DNA of 9,047 nucleotides from Candidatus Zixiibacteriota bacterium (GTDB lineage: Bacteria > Zixibacteria > MSB-5A5 > GN15 > FEB-12), in the NCBI GenBank assembly GCA_003641405.1, contig QNAF01000090.1:1-9047 (forward strand), in the 5' to 3' direction. A program made the translations under genes and the position numbers. Under the pieces are notes generated by a model. It did no database searches. It saw nothing but the letters and a program-made list of their open reading frames with translations, and had not been told where the DNA came from. Of this stretch, positions 6,303 through 9,047 are shown in pieces (position 1 is the first letter of the stretch; every line of letters begins with the position of its first letter).

Positions 6303-8045
6303 CTAATTCTCCAGGGCATTCCGAAAGCTCTGAAGCTTTCGTTTTACGGCCGCCACCGAATTACTGGCCAGTACCGGACCAACCAGGTGACGAACCAACT
6401 GCGAGTCAATTTTTTGAACAAGGCGGCAAACATCAAGGATCCGAGACGGGTTCATAGACAACCCGGTGACTCCCATACCGACCAAAAGTGGCAGGGCGAG
6501 CGGGTCGCCGGCAACTTCACCACATACGTCCACGGGAACTCCGTGCTTCCTGGCTGCTCTGACAGCCATATTCACCAGTTGCAGCACAGCTGGCTGGTAC
6601 GGACTGTACAGCCTGGAAACTCGAGTGTTGGCTCGGTCGGCTGACATTGTATACTGAGTCAGATCGTTGGTACCGATTGAAAAGAAATCAGCAGACCGCG
6701 CCAGACTATCGGCGGTGAGAGCTGCTGAAGGGACTTCTATCATGACACCAACCTGGATATCTTCGTCGAAAGGCAGAGCCTGTTTTCTCAACTCAAACAT
6801 TGCTAAAGAAATCAACCGCCTGGCTTTCTTCAACTCACTCAGATCTGATATCATGGGAAGGAGTATTTGGATATTCCCGTGTATGGAAGCCCGCAGTATG
6901 GCTCTGATCTGAGTCTTGAAAATGTCAGGCATTTCGAGCATGCAACGAACCCCACGACATCCCAGCGCCGGGTTGTTTTCGGGCGGTATCGGCAAGCCGG
7001 ACAACATCTTGTCCGAACCCAGGTCGAATGTCCTGAGGACAACATTCGATCCAACGAACTTTTCCGCAATCCGACGGTAATACTCACACTGTTCTTCTTC
7101 ATCAGGGAAACTGTCACTCTCCAGGTAAAGGAACTCTGTCCTGTACAGCCCAACGGGAATCTTCTGAACTGATAAGATTTCATCCGCCGGACCGGGGAAC
7201 TCAAGATTCACCGCAATCCTGACTTCGATACCGTCGGTGGTCCGGGGGGGTATCTTTCGCAGTTTCTTGATCCGTGTGATGGCGGCGGGCCCCTGGCGTT
7301 TTCGCAGTTTCTGGTAGTCAGCCCAATCAGTGTCCGTGGGATTGATAATGGCTGTGCCCTTGGTGCCGTCAACAATCACACGGCTGCCATCAGGAATATC
7401 GGTCCATGAGTCGCCTATGGCAGCCACAGGTACCATCAACGACCGGGCGATCAAAGCCGTGTGCGAGGTGGTCCCACCCTTACCAACGAGAAATCCGGAA
7501 ACCTTGCGCTGTCGATAGCGCATTACCTCACCTGGAGAAAATGACTGTCCTACAACAATAGTATCTCGTGGGAGAGGAACCGTGGATTGCGTCTGGTTCC
7601 CCCCAAGATACGATAGGACGCGGTGAGAGACGGCCTCAATATCCTGTACCATCTGGCGCATATACTGGTCAGGGGAGTTCTTCAGTTGCAGTGTGGTCTT
7701 CCGCACGAGCGAGTTGTATACAAACCCGGCGTTGCGCTTCCTCAGAAGAATCTGGTCTCTAACGTGTTCAATGAAATCCCTGTCGTTGGCAATGAGCAGT
7801 TGGGCGTCGAAAATCTTAACGACCGAACTGCCGATTTTTCTGCCTGCGGAGTTACGCAGAGCCTCAAGCTCCTTGACTGTATTGGCTATGGCCCTCTCAA
7901 GCGCAGCGACCTCAGCTTTGACACGTGAGACGGTAATGGTGATTTCGTCCACCCTGAGAGAGTCAGCGTGGATTATTCTGGCGTAACCTAATGCAATACC
8001 GGAAGATACAGGCACACCCCGAAACGCTTTGCGTCTGGTAATCAT
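6303..8045 (-). CDS. ptsI: PTS enzyme I (phosphoenolpyruvate-protein phosphotransferase)
   Basis: Protein of 580 aa from ATG at 8045, close to the 575 of E. coli EI. It takes phosphate from PEP on a histidine and passes it to HPr in the cytoplasm. In order: GVPVSSGIALG at the N-terminus, the helical HPr-binding region (to about 150), the phosphohistidine loop GGTTSHTALIARSL with His195 (E. coli His189), then the PEP-binding barrel: GLYRTEFLYL with Arg302, VLRTFDLGSDK, NNPALGCRGVR, GVMIEVPSA, DFFSIGTNDLTQYT, and VDVCGEVAGD with catalytic Cys508 (E. coli Cys502). All key residues are present. The in-frame start TTG at 8078 has no ribosome site; ATG 8045 has AGGAG only three bases upstream, which is short, so the start is moderately sure. 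It lies 82 bases after ptsH and 27 before pgi/pmi. No EII component is in view. Confidence 0.96.
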   Translation of the reverse strand: MITRRKAFRGVPVSSGIALGYARIIHADSLRVDEITITVSRVKAEVAALERAIANTVKELEALRNSAGRKIGSSVVKIFDAQLLIANDRDFIEHVRDQILLRKRNAGFVYNSLVRKTTLQLKNSPDQYMRQMVQDIEAVSHRVLSYLGGNQTQSTVPLPRDTIVVGQSFSPGEVMRYRQRKVSGFLVGKGGTTSHTALIARSLMVPVAAIGDSWTDIPDGSRVIVDGTKGTAIINPTDTDWADYQKLRKRQGPAAITRIKKLRKIPPRTTDGIEVRIAVNLEFPGPADEILSVQKIPVGLYRTEFLYLESDSFPDEEEQCEYYRRIAEKFVGSNVVLRTFDLGSDKMLSGLPIPPENNPALGCRGVRCMLEMPDIFKTQIRAILRASIHGNIQILLPMISDLSELKKARRLISLAMFELRKQALPFDEDIQVGVMIEVPSAALTADSLARSADFFSIGTNDLTQYTMSADRANTRVSRLYSPYQPAVLQLVNMAVRAARKHGVPVDVCGEVAGDPLALPLLVGMGVTGLSMNPSRILDVCRLVQKIDSQLVRHLVGPVLASNSVAAVKRKLQSFRNALEN

Positions 8046-8048
8046 ATA

Positions 8049-8053
8049 CTCCT
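8049..8053 (-). promoter_or_regulatory. Ribosome binding site of ptsI, unusually close to ATG
   Basis: AGGAG followed by only TAT before the ATG at 8045. The site overlaps the end of a small CCTG-CGG-CAGG hairpin (8051-8061), which could partly hide it in the mRNA. It decides between this ATG and the upstream in-frame TTG at 8078, which has no such site. Confidence 0.4.
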
Positions 8054-8088
8054 GCCGCAGGCCAATCACTTCATTCAAATGCTGTGGT

Positions 8089-8118
8089 ATGATAGGGAGT
8101 GCCGACGGCCAAAGGCAA
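8089..8118 (-). promoter_or_regulatory. Possible weak internal promoter ahead of ptsI
   Basis: In the 82-base gap between ptsH and ptsI the minus strand has TTGCCT (8118-8113), an 18-base spacer and TATCAT (8094-8089, five of six to the -10 consensus). The start would fall near 8082, giving a leader of about 37 bases. The -35 matches four of six, so this may be chance. It would explain why this gap is wider than the others in the operon. Confidence 0.22.
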
Positions 8119-8127
8119 GTGGAATAA

Positions 8128-8397
8128 TCAGGTGTTCTCGCCGAACCCGGAGGCGATTACTCTAAGAATCTCAGCCATAGCTTCTTCTTCGTCAGGACCA
8201 TCGGCTTCAACCACCAGTTGCGAACCCATCTCAGCTGCCAGCATCATCACCCCCATGATCGATTTCCCGTTCACGCGGAGATCATCCTTGCTGAAAAAAA
8301 ACTCCGATTTGAACCTGGTGGTAGCGGTTACCAGTATGGCGGAAGGACGCGCGTGCAAGCCCAACTTGTTGATGATTCTGGCAGTTTTCTTGATCAT
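8128..8397 (-). CDS. ptsH: HPr, phosphocarrier protein of the PTS
   Basis: Protein of 89 aa, normal length for HPr. It accepts phosphate from enzyme I on His15 and hands it to EIIA proteins. The active site is LGLHARPS with His15 and Arg17. KSIMGVMMLAAEMG carries Ser46 in the form seen in Gram-positive HPr, the residue phosphorylated by HPr kinase in the families that have it, so a regulatory role besides transport is likely if an hprK exists elsewhere. The start is ATG at 8397; the open frame extends further upstream but only as an out-of-frame overlap with dprA. It begins four bases after the dprA stop with no clear ribosome site, so translation is probably coupled to dprA. A non-transport (NPr or Crh) paralogue is less likely because His15 is intact and ptsI is adjacent. 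Confidence 0.96.
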   Translation of the reverse strand: MIKKTARIINKLGLHARPSAILVTATTRFKSEFFFSKDDLRVNGKSIMGVMMLAAEMGSQLVVEADGPDEEEAMAEILRVIASGFGENT

Positions 8398-8401
8398 AGT
8401 G

Positions 8402-9047
8402 TCACTGCTGAGCCAGGATAAACCGTTTGCCGGAGAGTTCCTGAATGATGCCTTTGAGTTCAAGCGCCAGCAGGTACTCCAGAAGCTCGGAAACAGGAAG
8501 CTCTGTTTCACGGCACAACTGATCGATCTGCAGCGGTCCGGAGGTGAGAAGGTCAACCATGCGAAGTTCCATATCCGTCATGTCCGGTAACTGGCGGAAC
8601 TGGGTTGCTGCGATTTCATTCCTTAGTCTTGGCAGTTCGCTGAATATATCCTCTGTTTCCGTAATCAATTTGGCGCCGGATTTTATCAGTTGGTTTGTGC
8701 CAAGGCTCCTTCGTGCATGCGGTGACCCCGGTACTGCGAATAGCTCTCGTCCCTGCTCCAACGCACACTGGGCGGTTATCAGAGCGCCGGATTTGCTACC
8801 GGCTTCGACCACTACCACACCCTCAGACAGGCCGGAGATTATGCGATTTCTCTCAGGGAAATTCCCCGCCATGGTGTCAGCCCCTGGCAGATATTCAGAG
8901 TATATCGTACCATGTTTCTTAATCTGTTCAGCCAACTCACGGTTGGAAGCCGGGAAAACCACATTGAGTGGAGTGCCCCACACAGCGACTGTCTTGCCTT
9001 TCGCGTCGAGAGCCCCGCGGTGCGCTGCCGAATCGATGCCTTCAGCC
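8402..9047 (-). CDS. dprA: DprA/Smf DNA-processing protein, 3' part
   Basis: The last 214 aa are present; the 5' part lies beyond the window. DprA binds single-stranded DNA entering by transformation and loads RecA; it is also widespread in bacteria not known to be competent. The Rossmann-like core shows GIDSAAHRGALD just inside the window edge, then AVWGTPLNVVFPASNRELAE, NFPERNRIISGLS, VVVVEAGSKSGALITA, and VPGSPHARRSLGTNQLIKSGA, all hallmarks of the family. The last ~65 residues (from about LPDMTDMELRMVDLL to the end) form the winged-helix domain found in many DprA proteins. The frame is open through the window edge; the internal GTG at 8983 is not the start because family motifs continue upstream of it. 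ptsH begins four bases after the stop, so the two share a transcript. Nothing suggests damage. Confidence 0.95.
   Translation of the reverse strand, partial: AEGIDSAAHRGALDAKGKTVAVWGTPLNVVFPASNRELAEQIKKHGTIYSEYLPGADTMAGNFPERNRIISGLSEGVVVVEAGSKSGALITAQCALEQGRELFAVPGSPHARRSLGTNQLIKSGAKLITETEDIFSELPRLRNEIAATQFRQLPDMTDMELRMVDLLTSGPLQIDQLCRETELPVSELLEYLLALELKGIIQELSGKRFILAQQ

Noticed and set aside
8398..8556. N-terminal extension of HPr to 8556
   Set aside because: The extra 53 residues overlap dprA in another frame and are absent from HPr proteins; ATG 8397 gives His15 and Ser46 their standard numbers.

Overview
The window reads as a piece of a bacterial chromosome with almost everything encoded on the minus strand. 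It carries a tRNA 5' end, a lipoprotein of unknown function, a four-gene cluster of membrane proteins, and the run dprA - ptsH - ptsI - pgi/pmi. The lipobox in the lipoprotein and the Shine-Dalgarno-like sites show an ordinary bacterium, probably with an outer membrane. HPr carries both His15 and a Gram-positive-style Ser46 motif. The PGI/PMI is the small SIS-domain type found in archaea and in deep or candidate bacterial lineages. The mix of moderate GC, TTG/GTG starts and abundant palindromic intergenic repeats suggests an uncultured candidate phylum (for example an FCB-group lineage such as Zixibacteria), but that is a guess from style and not a demonstrated placement.

Layout, in window coordinates (all genes on the minus strand, so transcription runs from high to low numbers). 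9047-8402: 3' part of dprA, running in from outside. 8397-8128: ptsH (HPr), four bases after dprA. 8045-6303: ptsI (enzyme I). 6275-5199: pgi/pmi. 5181-5070: two large nested stem-loops of shared design. 5026-4999: a near-consensus sigma70-type promoter placed so that transcription should begin at the GTG of the next gene. 4993-1505: four tightly packed genes for membrane proteins (292, 219, 278 and 363 aa), here called A to D. 1498-1279: a MITE-like element with terminal inverted repeats and internal REP-like palindromes. 1237-179: a lipoprotein. 94-67: a likely tRNA promoter. 23-1: the 5' end of a tRNA, probably tRNA-Ala.

How the parts work together. PtsI and HPr are the general phosphorelay of the PTS, and PGI/PMI would take hexose 6-phosphates from such uptake to fructose 6-phosphate. 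No sugar-specific EII is in view. DprA (ssDNA and RecA loader) looks like a passenger in the same transcription unit. Genes A to D form a translationally compact unit whose predicted topology puts one globular domain inside the cell (A) and two outside (C and the insert in D), bridged by a six-helix protein (B). This looks like a multi-subunit membrane complex of unknown function and is the most novel part of the window. No gene-free stretch exceeds 300 bases; the longest (1238-1504) is mostly the MITE-like element.
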